A DNA stretch of 64,000 nucleotides from Zygnema cylindricum (GCA_037447655.1 JBBHKE010001283.1:674115-738114), one strand, 5' to 3'. Positions 1 to 11,763 are shown, counted from the stretch's first letter. Notes: generated by a model from the letters alone, not told the origin. Program-made: numbers and translations.

Positions 1-442
1 CTCCGGAGATTATGGCACCGAATCCGGATTTGACATGTGTCAACATTTTGGCCATGTCGTACACTGTCCGTACGTAAAGTACACTGGCAGCTGTACTTTT
101 GCGTACGGAACTCAATTCTGATTGGTTCCGTATATCAGTAGATAGAGTCTGTGAGAGAGATAGGACTTAGAAAAATTAGAAGATAGGACCCCCTCTCCCA
201 GAGAGCTTCTGTACAAAAGGTCAACTTTGACCCTCCATAACGTACTGCTCACGGGAGCAAATTCAGAGATTCTTTTTGCTACCGACTCAGGGGAGTCTTG
301 CCTTTACAAGGGTGCAGGTGGTCAGGGTTTTTGTCTGCCAGGGTGGCAGTTATTTTTGCTGGAACACAAAGGGGTCAGGATTATCCTAGAGGCTTCTTGG
401 AAGCTGTATACTCTGAGGACTTATGGAGGTCTCAGAGTTTCA
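1..442 (+). mobile_element. Copia-type LTR, 3' part, cut by window edge
   Basis: This stretch matches the R/U5-like part of the LTR at 9664-10554 in the same orientation. Shared blocks include ACTGCTC..GAGCAAATTCAG, GACTCAGGGGAGTCTTG, ATTATCCTAGAGGCTT and a terminal ATGGAG..AGTTTCA. The LTR ends in CA at 442. The next base starts a minus-strand copia body in the middle of its GAG-pre-integrase region. A plus-strand element, or a solo LTR, therefore inserted into an older minus-strand copia copy. TTCCA (443-447) would be the right target duplication; its partner lies outside the window. Confidence 0.8.
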
Positions 443-2059
443 TTCCACTACCCCCATCTTTTTCATTTCTTTCAGCATATCTAAATGCACATGTCCAAGT
501 CTCTTATGCCATAACGTAAAATCATGAACACCAACATAATAAAGTTTTTTCTTTTCATTGCTTAAAATCAGGCGAAACATCCCTTGGCTACCTTTTTTAA
601 CAATGAAATACACTTCCTCCTCGAAACTAGCAGTAAAGATTCTCTTTTTAGTGCTAGTGTCAAAACCCTTATCATGTAACACAGATGTTGAGATGAGGTT
701 TTTGTTCAATTTAAGAATAAACAGCACATCAAAGAATGTAACTATGGATGTCTGGCCTTGCACTAATACTTTTTGATCTACTGATCGTACAATAGTAGTA
801 GTGACTACCCTCCTATTTTGTACTCTATCTTTGCGGTGAGAATCTTCCTCAATTTTGTAAACATGTGTTTATCCTTGCACATGTGCATGGTGGCACCTGA
901 ATCCACAATCCAACCTGTTTCACCTTTCAATCCACTGTAAGAACATTTTTGCTTTCGTGGAATTTTAGCCTCTGTTTTCGCCTCAACAACAACTCCTCAT
1001 CCAACAAAAGCTCATCGTCCTCGTCCTCTGATTCCTCCTCATGTACCTGCGTCACAAGGGCCTTTTTCTTCCTGTTGGAGGTCTACCAGTCCGCCCCTCC
1101 TTTAACCGAAGTTCGGTTAGTTTAGAACACTCCGCCATATAGTGTCATGGTTTCTTGCAAAATGACACAACCCCTTTGAGACCCTCGGTTTTGACTCATC
1201 GGACTGATTTTTTGTTCCTCCTCCTCTATAGTTTCCAACGATTTTCTAGGATCCTTGTTCCTCGAATCGGTCCCGGTTGCCAAAGCTTGTCCACTTTTTC
1301 CTCCCCTCCGGATCTCTCGTATTCTTTCGGATGAGAATCATCTCTACCACAAAATTCCAAATCGACTTGGAGTCCTACAAATCTTAAACACTGTTGACTA
1401 TGTTCTCAAAGTCATTGGGTAACTTCAAGAGTTGACAGTTAACCTTCATCTTTTCCGTTTCTATCTGACTAACACTCTCCAGCTCCATAAAAAAGGTTGC
1501 AAACTCATTACAAAAATCTACCATTTTTCCCCCTTTATATGCGTATGCATCTATCTTTTGATCAGTCAATTATTGCTGCTGGATCGTACCACTTCAGTAC
1601 ATCTCTATTAGGGCAATCCACAGATCCGATGCCCTCTCTACAAGCAAATGAGGAGATGCAACTCCTTGAGTGAGATGGCGGAGAATGAAGTGATTCGCCG
1701 CTATATTGTTGTAGTCCCAAGTATCAACATCATTCTCCACATTCATCGGAATAGGTGACCTGAACAGTGATCCGGTTGCTATAGGTGTTCCTATCGGTTA
1801 GATTGTCTCTTTTTCTTACCCTTTGTCTAACACAATGCTCTCCCCGTCCTCCGAATCCTCCGATGGTGTTGGACATGCTTGTCTGATTAACCTGCTTCCC
1901 CCAAACCTTGGAGAAATGGCCGATCTGGATGGAGGTTTCACTCGTTCACTCACTATCCCCCAAAACCTTTTTTCACACAGAGCTCTTGTCATCATACTCT
2001 CCCGGTATATGAAGCCAATCCCGTTAAATATGGGCACCCTAGAGGGTGGGCCAACAACC
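443..2059 (-). pseudogene. Degenerate copia gag-pol body, interrupted by an LTR
   Basis: This is a minus-strand relic of the same family as the element at 6250-9650. Read from the right: a gag N-terminal piece near 1816-2079, a gag (UBN2-like) piece at 1384-1569, a CCHC zinc knuckle near 1127-1158 whose glycine codon is now TGA, an acidic linker, an aspartic protease motif DSGATMHMC near 878-905, and a GAG-pre-integrase segment (443-763) with [11 protein letters not shown]. Frameshifts and stops separate the blocks. Integrase, RT and RNase H are absent because the copy is broken at 443 by the LTR to its left. It is non-functional. Confidence 0.85.
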
Positions 2060-2950
2060 TGCAATTTTGAGACCTCCATTGGTACTCAGAATAGGCGCTC
2101 ACTCGAAGCCTCTAGGATAGCCTAAACCCTTTGCACTTTGCACAACTCTGATTGCCATCTTGACAGACAACTGACTAACCTAACTTCACCCTAGTGAAGG
2201 GAAGACTCTCTTGAGTCTGCCACAAAAAAAATCATGCAATTTGCTCCCCTGAGCAGTTAATTATGAATTGCCAAAAATAGCCTATACATACAGATGCCCT
2301 TAGAGATAAAGGCGCTTATCTCTAAAATGTCTAAGTCCTAAATCCCTCTCTATACCACCTTCAACTAAAGTACGATACCAATCACAAGACTGTGTAGAAG
2401 AGAAAAGTACAGGTGCTAGAGTACTTTCTGTACGGCCACTGTTAGACATGGTTGTAAAGGTGACACTTGTCACATCTGGACTTGTTGTGATGCTCCCCAG
2501 AGATTCCGCAAGTTACTGAGATGCTGCCACGTGTGATCATGTGTGAATGTGGCCGTAAATCGCCAAAGCGACTATTCCGCAATGTCGGCTCGCACCATGG
2601 CCGTTTGATCCGAAGTCGGCTTTGGATACAAGCCGTCGAAACAAATGTTCGTAACATTTGTTTTGGTCGATACATAAAGTACAACTGAATCTATGCCATA
2701 TATTTCGTTCATCTGGTTAAACGGTATTCCCTACATGTACAAGTTTAAATAGTTATCACATCCTATATGTCTCAGCACAGTTCACAGACTATAGGACAAC
2801 GCTAACAACTACTTTCACTGACGGTAGGTACCAAGATCAAATCCTGGGTCCGTGAAACCTTTTTGGTAAATCTACTAACTTCTCCTTCCTGTCTTCTTTA
2901 GACAACCTAGAGAGCCATGGCTCTACCTCCCTCTCCAGTCTTTAGTGACT
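2060..2950 (-). mobile_element. 5' LTR of the minus-strand copia relic
   Basis: The reverse complement aligns block by block with the LTR at 9664-10554: GACAAGTGTCACCTT, the AACTGCTCAGGGGAGCAAATT block, GACTC..GAGTCTT and the end ATGGAGGTCTCAAAATTGCA. The CA end at 2060 is clear. The outer end near 2950 is only estimated from the 891-bp length of the other LTR, because no TGTTG start is visible. The first gag ATG appears to lie inside the last bases of the LTR, which is unusual. Confidence 0.65.
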
Positions 2951-3873
2951 ACGACAAGTGTGGGGACTTGAGAGAGGAGTTAGAGGCAGACTCTTTATGT
3001 CTCTTTTCTCCCTTTTATTTTGCATCCTGTAGACCTATAAAACACAAAAAAAAAAAAATCACTAATTTCTACAATGTGCATGGACATCGAAATTGTTGTT
3101 CTGAGACAATTGCTGGCACTGAAGATGAAGAAGATGCAGCAGTAGTCATCGTAGAACAAATCAAGAGAGGAAGCTTCCACAAATACTGATGGCTGAATAG
3201 CAACTTTGACAGACTATAACTTTCAGAAAAATTGTCCAAACGTCTTGAAAATTTCCCACACTTTAGATAACATATAAAGTAACACACACACAAAATTTCA
3301 ATCAATTCCACTCTCAAATCTGTGAGATATGAAGAAATGAAATAACATAAAACTGAGTGTAAAGTTTTCATATCATTTGTTCCTAAAAATAAAATTCACT
3401 AAGTCCTACTTCTATACACCGAAACTACACTAAGCTGTACAGAGGAATTCAAGCAGTACATCTAACATTCTATCACAAATATTTACACCGAAGTTCAGAC
3501 AACGTAAAGTGATAATGATCTAGTCACGCCTCGTCACTATTTGTTGGCGGCGACTGTTAGTGGTTCGATTAGAGGATTTGGCACCGTAGAACTGACTTCA
3601 CGAAGTCCTGTGGTCCTGCCGAATTTCCGTAAGTCCACGGAGGACATACTCACGCATTCTCCCAAGTGACGACGCGTGTCCCAAGTGTGAGTGAACCGTG
3701 AACTCCCAACTTCACCGTCACACTAATTTTGGTAAGTACTGAACCGAACTCAACCAAAAATAGCTTATGTCCTGAACAACTCTCTCTCACGGCTGAGGCA
3801 TAGAGAGGACTAAAGCTTTCTAAAAACAACAGAAACATCGTATAGAAATCATCGTCACATCATGTTAGGTAGC
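2951..3873. other. Noncoding stretch, no gene recognised
   Basis: Only short open frames occur (for example 2917-3189), with no recognisable domain or splice pattern. I see no RNA gene and no clear repeat end here. Confidence 0.4.
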
Positions 3874-4060
3874 CAGAGGTCTCAAAATGGGTACCATAAT
3901 ACGTACCCGACCGCTTGCGTCGAATCCGGTACGCATTCGGGTGTCAAGTTTTGGGGGCCGGCCGGATCGGTCTGGTGATTAAGAAAAAAAAAAAACAAAT
4001 TCGGGTACCATTGAGTAAGCAAAAAGCGAAAACATTGAAGGTTTCATAGGTACGATCCAC

Positions 4061-4281
4061 TACACCACATATCGCTATTAACGTAGAGGTTTTTTTAGCG
4101 TATAGAAATAATTACCGTTATTAACGCTAATTGGGAATTTGGAAATTTTGAAAGATATCGTTTACTCTAATTAGAAATTACAGTTTTTTTAAAAAATATT
4201 ACGGATAATTTTAATTGAGAATTTGAAAAAAAAAGCGGGACCGAATTAGCGTTCAATACGCTAATAGCGATTGGCGATGTA
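4061..4281. mobile_element. TA-flanked MITE (TACACC family), short form
   Basis: The termini TACACCACATATCGCTATTA and CTAATAGCGATTGGCGATGTA are inverted repeats. The homologous hAT-like copy at 10656-11497 has no insertion at this point, so this is a clean nested insertion of about 220 bp. It has no coding capacity. Confidence 0.7.
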
Positions 4282-4299
4282 CAGTACTGTAGAGTACAG

Positions 4300-4887
4300 T
4301 ACACCGCCAATCGTTATTATCATTAACTACGCTATATCGGCGCTTCCATTTTTTTAGGGTTTTACATGAATATAATTAATAACACTATTTTTTTTTATGT
4401 TAAATAAAGTTATGGGGAATTAGCGTTAATAATTATAATTTATGATTTTCTTTAATAGTGTGATGTAGGGGATTGTAGTCCGTACAAAATGTTACTTTGG
4501 TAAGTAAAAAAATACGAAATATGAACCAAAATAATCGCGATCGCACGTAAAACTGTGCTCATAATTAAATGTAGAATGAAATCATACCTATTTTAGTGTG
4601 AAGATATTGATCGCCTATTAATTATACAGAAAAAAACCCAAATTAGAGTTATGAATAAATTAGAGTAAAAGGACGCGACGGTATACAATTTGTCAGATTT
4701 TGAAATTTTACCTATTTTACCGTGAAGATCCAGATGGTATATCCGTTGTACCCATGTCAGCCTTATGGATCAATTAGAGTAATTTGTTTTTTTTTTCGAT
4801 ATCTTGAAAAACTAAAATTCATGTTAATAATGCTAATTTATTTTTAACACAAATAATCTCTAAACGCTAATAACGATTGGCGGTGTA
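4300..4887. mobile_element. TA-flanked MITE (TACACC family), long form
   Basis: The termini are TACACCGCCAATCGTTATTA and CTAATAACGATTGGCGGTGTA, a near-perfect inverted repeat. The equivalent position in the second hAT-like copy also holds a MITE of this family (10851-11217). This insertion therefore predates the split of the two hAT-like copies. Confidence 0.7.
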
Positions 4888-5240
4888 TTGTCCATACTAT
4901 ACACAATTATTGTACTTTATACTCTTGGTATTGTAGAAGGTATGAGGGAGATGTACCATTAATTTTGTACTTATTCGGGTAAAGGGCGGTATGGGTAAGT
5001 CGCGAGAAATCGAGTTTGGGTTAACTTTCTTTTTTGTAAACCCGCATCGGGTAACGGGTAACATTTTAGGAGCGTGCAATAACCCGACCAGATTTCGGGT
5101 GTTCAAATTTTGAAAAAAAAAATGTCGGATTCGGGTATCAATTTTTTTTGACTTTTGCGACCTCTACAAGTATAGTAGCAATCAATATGTATTACTGTAG
5201 TGGGTATGTAGTTGGCTGCACCTTACCCGATTCTTCAGCC

Positions 5241-5772
5241 AAAATTTGAGCCGCGACACGTTGGATAATGAACATACGTGTCAAGATGGCAACCAACGAA
5301 AAAAAAAAAAATGGCACACGATATACGCATTATAAAATCCAACAAAAAATACAAACGAAATCACGTAACGCACTTTTGTCAAGTTGTTTCTGTTAGCGCC
5401 TATTCGTCACACTATTTGTGGCAACGCCCATTCGTCACGCGGAAAAACAAAAACCCTAAAAAAATGAGGTGGTATTTGAGAAGGCGTCTGCAAAGAGTAC
5501 AAAAGTTGTGTTGCACGATGACCTGGCACGCAAGTGCATGGTACGCAAATGAAGATTTTTAGTCGGTGTGAAAATTATTGACAATTTGCAATATCCAATC
5601 TATAGCTACGTGGCACCACACTTTTGCTAACACGTGCATTACAGACTGCGAAATGGGCACCACTCTTTTGCTAACACGTGCATTACAGACTGCGAAATGG
5701 AACTTCGTTCAAATTGTCGCATTCTGTAATGTTGGCCGTACAATTACAGAATGTCCTAATGGAACTTCACCC
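5241..5772 (-). mobile_element. PIF/Harbinger-like MITE (family H1), truncated
   Basis: The reverse complement starts GGGTGAAGTTCCATTAGGAC at 5772 and follows the full copies at 33595-34323 and 62238-62957 through the GCGTGACGAA and CGTAACGCAC blocks. The far terminus and the palindromic core are missing, so this copy is truncated near 5241. It carries an internal tandem duplication at 5612-5700. Confidence 0.75.
5612..5700. repeat. Two-unit tandem duplication
   Basis: Two adjacent units of about 43 bp share CTTTTGCTAACACGTGCATT followed by ACAGACTGCGAAATGG. The duplication is private to this H1 copy. The other two copies have single versions of the region. Confidence 0.8.
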
Positions 5773-6249
5773 TCAGTCACTGTATTTCGTGTATCAATGT
5801 CAAAATTTTGGGGCGTCGATATAGAGCACATCAGTCAAATAACGATTCACGGTGTAGTGAATGAGCGATTTGATTCTCCAAGGTTATGGGCGTAAACCTT
5901 GACCGTCGGATTCAAAATCAGATACGCCATAGGTCGAACCTTTCACTTTTAAACAAGTGACTTGAACGAGGTCTAATTTAAGAGCCTGGACGTATACCAT
6001 TGTGCCTCGTGGAAAGTTGTAGAAAAAGATCCACGAAGAACGCGCGATCAGGTGGTTACACGTGCCATGTGCCTTCCGCCAGGGTGGATGCGAGGCCACC
6101 GGAAGCCGCGAGAAAATGTTTGACGAAGCCGCGAGAAAATCTTTGACGGAGGATATTCTGTCACGCTCGTGTTGCCATTGGCGACAACCACTCTCACATT
6201 TCCGTACGCTTTTACAAATTCTACGTTTCGTCCGATGGTCAAGGAACCT
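5773..6249. other. Noncoding stretch between repeats
   Basis: A lone MITE terminus (AACGATTCACGGTGTA) lies at 5841-5855. A 24-bp tandem pair sharing GAAGCCGCGAGAAAAT lies at 6102-6149. Open frames on both strands around 5884-6295 have no recognisable domain. The copia homology starts near 6250. Confidence 0.5.
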
Positions 6250-6302
6250 CAAAGGACGGAGGAAAGAAAAAGGCTTTCCTGACTCAAGTTCTTGATGAGG
6301 AA

Positions 6303-9300
6303 GTGGAAGAAAAAACTGAACCTGAAGAGGAGCTTGAGGAGCTTCTCCTTAATCCGAAAAACACTGAAAAACATGTCGACATTCCACGGAGACAAAAGTG
6401 TGCTTTCGGAGGTAAGAGGGATCCACCCGAGGATGGGTGGATCATAGACTCAGGGGCTTCAATGCATATGTGCAAAGATAAGCGGTGGTTCACTAAACTG
6501 AGAAAGATCCCAACAGTTGAGATAGAGTACGGAGATGGTAGAGTAGAAACCACAAGTCTTGTTGGAACTGTTGACTTGAAGGTTCTAGTTGATGGAAAGG
6601 CCTCAATTGTAACACTCTCAGACGTTCTTTACATTCCACAACTTAGCAAGAACCTAGTCTCAACAGCTGTCCTAGATGAAAAGGAGTTTGAAACAGGAAC
6701 TAGGAAAGGAATCTTCACAGCAAGCTTTGATAATGAGGTTTATTTCATAGCTGAGAAGGGCAGTCAAGGAATGTTCAGAATTGTACTTTGCAATGAAAAG
6801 AGTGTTCTCTACTCGTGTGCAAGTGAGATGATGCTTTGGCATAAAAGGTTGGGGCATGTGCATCTAGATAGATTAAAGAAAATGAAGAAAAAGGGAATAG
6901 TGGAGGGTATTACTTTTGAAGATGATGAGACCTTTGATGATTGTAGTGGATGTGCCCAAGGGAAGATTCATAGACTTCCATTTCCAAAGGCAACCACATT
7001 TAGGAGAGAGAAAGTATTAGATCTAGTTCACACTGATGTTTGGGGACCTGCTAGGTATGCTTCACATGGGGGGAAGAGATGGATGTTAACTATCACAGAT
7101 GATTGGTCTATATACACAAAGGTATACTTTCTCAGACATAAGTCAGAGGTATTAAGATGTTTCAAAGAGTATAAAGTATGGAGTGAAAAGCTACATGAAA
7201 CCTCAATAAAAGAGATAAGAAGTGATAATGGGAAAGAATACACCTCAAGGGATTTTGAAGAATATCTTAAAGAAGAAGGAATTCATCATGAGAAAACTGT
7301 TCCCTATAATCCGGAACAAAATGGAGTAGCAGAAAGAGTGAATAGAACTTTAGGAGATATGTCCAGAAGTATGTTAAGTGATAAGAGGATAGGGATGCAG
7401 TTTTGGGCTGAGTCTATGAACTATGCTAATTTCATCAAAAATAGAGTCTTAACTTCAGCAAATAAGGAGGAAACTCCGTATGAGAGGTGGACAGGAAGAA
7501 AGCCTGATTTGTCTAGTTTGAGAGTGTTCGGAAGTCAAGTCTACAGTTTGGATTCCGATAAGACTAAATGGAAGTTAGAGGGAAGAGGGAAACCGGGATA
7601 TCTTGTAGGATATGATGAGAGCACAAAAGGATACCGAGTGTATGACTTGAAAAAGAGAGATATAATTTTGGTAAAACACATAGTGGTGATGAATGAAGAG
7701 AAGTCCATTGATCCATTCAAATATAATAAGGAAGTCAAAATCAGATTTGAAACGGATCAGTTTTCTGACTTTGACTTTGAAAATGAAGAGAAGGAAGAGG
7801 GAGAAAAAGAAAAATCTGCAGATCTACCTAAGGAGAAGGAGGAAAGGACAACATCCGAGGCAACGCCACAATACGAAGTGGAAACCGATGAGGAACTTGA
7901 TGAGACACCGGAATTGGAAGATAGGGAAGCTGAAAATCTCCCAAAACGAAACCCAAGGATGCCTTCCATACCGGCGTCCGATTTTGAAGGGGGAAGAAGA
8001 AGTAGTAAACGACTTCAAGAAAGACAAGTAAATAACCAACTCACAAAGATGTCTCACCCAAATGAACCTCAAACATACTTAGAGGCCATAAACACTCCAG
8101 AAAGTAGCCGGTGGATCACAGCTATAAATGAAGAAATGGCCTCTATCATGGAAGCCAATACATGGGAGTTGGTAGATTGTCCACCGGACCGAAAACCGAT
8201 CGGATGTAAGTGGGTGTTTAAACTTAAATTAAACCCGGATAATACCATTGAGAGGTACAAAGCTAGGTTAGTTGCAAAAGGTTATACACAGAAAGAGGGG
8301 ATAGACTACGAAGAAACCTTTGCACCTGTAGTCAGATTTCCTTCTATTAGAATCCTTTTAAGTATAGCCGCAGCGGAGGATATGGAAATCCACCAGATGG
8401 ATATTAAAACTGCCTTTTTGCACGGAGAGTTGGAAGAAGAAATTTACATGAGGCAACCGGAAGGATTCGTGGAAAGTGGGGAAGAAAACAAAGTTTGCAA
8501 ACTGATAAAGTCACTCTATGGGCTTAAGCAAGCCCCGCGACAGTGGAATATAAAGCTCGACGAATTTCTGACCGGTTTGGGGTATATCAGAATTAGTTCA
8601 GATCACTCTATATATTTATTTGAGGATGAGAATGGAGTGATATTTATTGCTATTTATGTGGATGATTTGTTAGTCTTAAGCAAGTCCTTAGATAAAATTA
8701 ACAAACTAAAACGGGATCTTAGAAGCAGTTTTGATATGAAAGATCTTGGCGAAGCAAAGTACATTTTGGGAATTCAAATGGAGAGAGATAGAGGGAATAG
8801 AATTATAAGACTCACTCAAAAAGAAGCAATCGGTAATATGCTAGAAAAATTTCAAATGGAGAAAGCAAACGGATGTACTACTCCCATGGATTTGAAGAAA
8901 GTGAGTGAGGGGAGTGAAGAGGGAGGAATATTCATCATTAATGATGAGATGGACGAGATAGAAAGAAAATTTATGGAAAATATCCCTTATCGGCAAATTG
9001 TAGGCAGTTTAATTTATTTTATGAACTGTACCCGTCCGGATATAGCTGCAGCTGTAGGTGTCCTTAGTAGAAATCTAAATGAACCAAGAAAGAGAGATTG
9101 GGAGGCTGCCAAAAGAGTGATGAGGTATCTGGTGGGGACAAGGGAATTATGGTTGCATTTGGGAGGGGAGCACACTGACATCACCACTTGGAGTGATGCC
9201 AGTTATGGAGATGTGCCTTTAAGGAGGTGTACGACTGGATATGTGTTGCAAATTGGATCCGGTGCATGTTGTTGGAGTAGCAAGCAACAAAAAGTAGTTG

Positions 9301-9650
9301 CTCAGTCCACTATGGAGGCTGAATACATGGCTTCTTGTGCTGCCACCAAAGAATTAATGTGGGTTAAATCTCTTCTTGAAGAACTTGGGTTCATGAAGTC
9401 TGGAACTCAACATGTTTTTTGTGATAATCAAGCTGCTATCTCGATTGCAGCTAATCCGAAACATCACTTCAAAGCTAAGCATATGGATATTAGACTAAGC
9501 TTTGTCAGAGAGAAGGTAGAAAATAAAATTATTAAACTGGTTCATAAAACTGATAGAGAAATGATTGCAGACATGATGACAAAAGCAGTGCCTTCCCCTA
9601 AGTTGATTTATTGCAGAGAAAACTGTGGATTAAAATTGAAAAGTGACTAG
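6303..9650 (+). CDS. Ty1/copia retrotransposon polyprotein, 5'-truncated
   Basis: This is one uninterrupted frame of about 1115 residues that would be cut by its own protease for replication through cDNA. Seen in order: aspartic protease DSGASMHMC (about 49-57), GAG-pre-integrase [11 protein letters not shown] (about 180), integrase core with HTDVWGP (243), RSDNGKEY (305) and the NGVAERVN glutamate (about 345), reverse transcriptase from GCKWVFKLK (about 637) with YVDDLL (about 787), and RNase H with DASYGD and STMEAEYMA (about 965-1010). The order PR-IN-RT-RH defines Ty1/copia. The frame starts with GTG here. Homology to the minus relic continues upstream to about 6250, so the true start is lost together with gag, the CCHC knuckle and the 5' LTR. 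Domain motifs look intact, so the copy may be young, but it cannot transpose alone. Confidence 0.93.
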   Translation: MEEKTEPEEELEELLLNPKNTEKHVDIPRRQKCAFGGKRDPPEDGWIIDSGASMHMCKDKRWFTKLRKIPTVEIEYGDGRVETTSLVGTVDLKVLVDGKASIVTLSDVLYIPQLSKNLVSTAVLDEKEFETGTRKGIFTASFDNEVYFIAEKGSQGMFRIVLCNEKSVLYSCASEMMLWHKRLGHVHLDRLKKMKKKGIVEGITFEDDETFDDCSGCAQGKIHRLPFPKATTFRREKVLDLVHTDVWGPARYASHGGKRWMLTITDDWSIYTKVYFLRHKSEVLRCFKEYKVWSEKLHETSIKEIRSDNGKEYTSRDFEEYLKEEGIHHEKTVPYNPEQNGVAERVNRTLGDMSRSMLSDKRIGMQFWAESMNYANFIKNRVLTSANKEETPYERWTGRKPDLSSLRVFGSQVYSLDSDKTKWKLEGRGKPGYLVGYDESTKGYRVYDLKKRDIILVKHIVVMNEEKSIDPFKYNKEVKIRFETDQFSDFDFENEEKEEGEKEKSADLPKEKEERTTSEATPQYEVETDEELDETPELEDREAENLPKRNPRMPSIPASDFEGGRRSSKRLQERQVNNQLTKMSHPNEPQTYLEAINTPESSRWITAINEEMASIMEANTWELVDCPPDRKPIGCKWVFKLKLNPDNTIERYKARLVAKGYTQKEGIDYEETFAPVVRFPSIRILLSIAAAEDMEIHQMDIKTAFLHGELEEEIYMRQPEGFVESGEENKVCKLIKSLYGLKQAPRQWNIKLDEFLTGLGYIRISSDHSIYLFEDENGVIFIAIYVDDLLVLSKSLDKINKLKRDLRSSFDMKDLGEAKYILGIQMERDRGNRIIRLTQKEAIGNMLEKFQMEKANGCTTPMDLKKVSEGSEEGGIFIINDEMDEIERKFMENIPYRQIVGSLIYFMNCTRPDIAAAVGVLSRNLNEPRKRDWEAAKRVMRYLVGTRELWLHLGGEHTDITTWSDASYGDVPLRRCTTGYVLQIGSGACCWSSKQQKVVAQSTMEAEYMASCAATKELMWVKSLLEELGFMKSGTQHVFCDNQAAISIAANPKHHFKAKHMDIRLSFVREKVENKIIKLVHKTDREMIADMMTKAVPSPKLIYCRENCGLKLKSD

Positions 9651-9651
9651 G

Positions 9652-9663
9652 AATTAAGGGGAG
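9652..9663 (+). other. Polypurine tract of the copia element
   Basis: The purine-rich AATTAAGGGGAG lies directly before the LTR start TGTTGAAAAG and just after the polyprotein stop. This is the usual plus-strand primer site. Confidence 0.7.
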
Positions 9664-10554
9664 TGTTGAAAAGAGGTAATTAATAGTTCACTTCCCTATT
9701 TTAGTTTCGCCTTAAAGAAAGAGAGTGAGGACCAAAGGCGCGCCATGGCTGCCGCCATATTTAGAAAGTGGCAGTTTTTGCAGTTTAGGGTATTTTGGCT
9801 AAAATGATGCCTAGGTCTAGATTTGAACCTATGACCTCTAGATTATTTATAGCCTTACGCCTTAACCATTAAGGCGTTACGAAACGATACACGTGACGGG
9901 TTTCATAAATATATAAACATTAACGAAACAGCTAATTAACAGCAGATTAACCAAAAGGAGCAATTTCTGCATGTACGCGAATCTGAACCGTGTAAAATAT
10001 GTTTTGATCGGACGGTCGGCATTATAGCCGCCACGCGAAGTGAGCCTTTTGGCGGCATACGGATATAGCGTCACGGGGTGCCACGTGGCGCCACATTATT
10101 TGATACCGGAGAAGATGGGAGGAGGAACCATGGCTTCCGATATGACAGGTGTCACCTTGTAGACCTTGTCGTACAATGGTTGTACAATAAGTACATCGCT
10201 CATTGTACTTTCTTGTACTTTATAGTGTTTCTATTGGACTAGGGTTTAATAGTAGGTAGTCGTGAGTAGGCAGACCGAGACTTAGTAATATTTAGGTACC
10301 TCCCTCTCTAAGAGAGCTTGTAACTATAAAGGTCATCTTTGACCAGCCATAACTTACTGCTCGGGTGAGCAAATTCAGTGATTCTTTTTGCGTTTGACTC
10401 AGGGGAGTCTTGTCCTCACAAGGGTGAGAGTGGTCTGAATATTTGTGTGCCTGGGCGGCGCTTATTCAGCGGGAAAGTAGAAGGGGCAAATATTATCCTA
10501 GAGGCTTTACATAGGCTGCTTATTCTGTGGGTCAATGGAGACCACAGAATTTCA
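9664..10554 (+). mobile_element. 3' LTR of the copia element (891 bp)
   Basis: It starts TGTTGAAAAG after the polypurine tract and ends AATTTCA. The end is fixed by alignment with the LTRs at 1-442 and 2060-2950. The U3 part contains an antisense tRNA T-arm-like stretch near 9821-9886. No matching 5' LTR exists upstream, so the element is truncated. Confidence 0.85.
9821..9886 (-). other. tRNA-like (B-box) segment inside the LTR
   Basis: The minus strand reads GGTTCAAATCT, a match to the polymerase III B box (GGTTCRANYCC). It is preceded by a D-arm-like CCTTAATGGTTAAGG. The T-arm has a bulge and the A box is degenerate, so this is not called a working tRNA gene. The minus-strand LTR has a similar stretch at the equivalent place (near 2828-2852). 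Confidence 0.3.
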
Positions 10555-10655
10555 CCATGATATCAATAAAATGTTGAAAAAAAAGTTTTCACATATCGGC
10601 CACCTCCATTTCGTTCGCTTGTGAATTTATATAATTCAGTAACTCACACGCATAT

Positions 10656-11497
10656 CAAAGGTCGCAATCGGGTACCCGAATCCGTACCCGACTGGTACCC
10701 GACCGCCCGCATCGGATCCGGAACGGATTCGGTTGCCAAATTTTGGGGGCCGGCCGGATTCGGCCGGGTGATTAAAAAAAAAACAGAAAACAAATTCGGG
10801 TAAAAATGAAGTTTCGTAGGTATGTTCCACTAAAACACTGTCCAGTACAATACACCGCGAATCGTAATTAGAGTTATGTACGCTAATTCCGTCACCCCAA
10901 ATTTTGACTCTAAGACCATAAATAGAGTACGTTATTCAAAATTATTCTTTACATTATTTAAGGTACTTTTTGAATGACCGTTAATAACCCTAATACAACG
11001 TCGTTTTAAATTGTGTGGCGTACGGTCGGTGTCTGACGGTGCAAAATTGTACTTTATTAAGTAAAAAAGTACAAATAACGATTTAATACATGTCGTTATC
11101 ACGTAACTGTTTTTTTGAAAAATGTTGATTACCCAAAATAGAGTTAATAACTCTAATTAGCTTTTTGCGTTTTTTTACTTTAATTATTTCTTTACTCTAA
11201 TTACGATTCGCGGTGCATTGTCTATACTATACAACATTGTTGTACTTTGTACTCTTGGTATCGTGGAAGGTATGAGGAAGATGAACCATTGATTTTGTAC
11301 ATATTCGGGTACGGGCGGGTACGGGTAGTCGCGAGAAATCGATTTTCGGTTAACTTTTGTTGTCGTAAACGCGTATCGGGTACCGGGTTACAAATGTAGG
11401 AGCGTGACATAACGCGGGTGTATTTCGGGTGTTCAGATTTTGAAAAAAAAAAAATGTCGGATTCGGGTATCGGAATTTTTGACTTTTCCGACCTCTG
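10656..11497. mobile_element. hAT-like non-autonomous element, 8-bp TSD
   Basis: The termini are CAAAGGTCGCAATCGGG and the complement of CAGAGGTCGGAAAAGTC. The flanking 8-mers ACGCATAT and ACGCACAT match at 7 of 8 positions, as expected for hAT elements. Internal blocks match the element at 3874-5166. No transposase frame is present, so it depends on an autonomous relative elsewhere. Confidence 0.75.
10851..11217. mobile_element. TA-flanked MITE nested in the hAT-like element
   Basis: The termini TACACCGCGAATCGTAATTAG and CTAATTACGATTCGCGGTGCA are inverted repeats. It occupies the same site as the MITE at 4300-4887 in the sister hAT-like copy but is shorter. Confidence 0.7.
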
Positions 11498-11763
11498 ACG
11501 CACATTCAGGCAAAGCTTTATCGGTGGAGCGGACATCGGTCAGATGCGTTGCGATATATGAAACACTGAAGTCCTTCCCACGTCACGCATCGTTTTTCCT
11601 TTCCCAGTTTCCCCCCATCGTCATGACCATGTCCTTTTTCTGGCGATGTTGGAACAGCAGTGTTTCCATCTCGTTTCTTCTTCCGCGATCATCTCTCTAG
11701 CATGCCGGCAGCCTTCAGGCGTCTTCCTGCGTTCCAAACAGTGAAAACCGGCAGAGACAGCCC
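11498..11763. other. Upstream region of the cap methyltransferase gene
   Basis: Only about 266 bp separate the hAT-like element from the methyltransferase ATG, so the promoter must lie here or within the transposon. I see no clear TATA box. A Pro/Ser/Phe open frame (11440-11700) has no recognisable similarity. Confidence 0.4.

Larger units (their letters stand above)
3874..5166. mobile_element. hAT-like non-autonomous element with nested MITEs
   Basis: The left end CAGAGGTCTCAAAATGGGTA and right end CGGGTATC..TTTGCGACCTCTA form inverted termini built on CAGAGGTCG. Subterminal blocks (GGGTACC/CCCGAATCCG, GGGGGCCGGCCGGAT, AAATGTCGGATTCGGGTATC) match the element at 10656-11497, so the two are one family. 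This copy is longer because it carries an extra insertion at 4061-4281. Flanking 8-mers agree poorly (TAGGTAGC and CAAGTATA), so the insertion is old or the ends are off. No transposase frame is seen. Confidence 0.65.
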
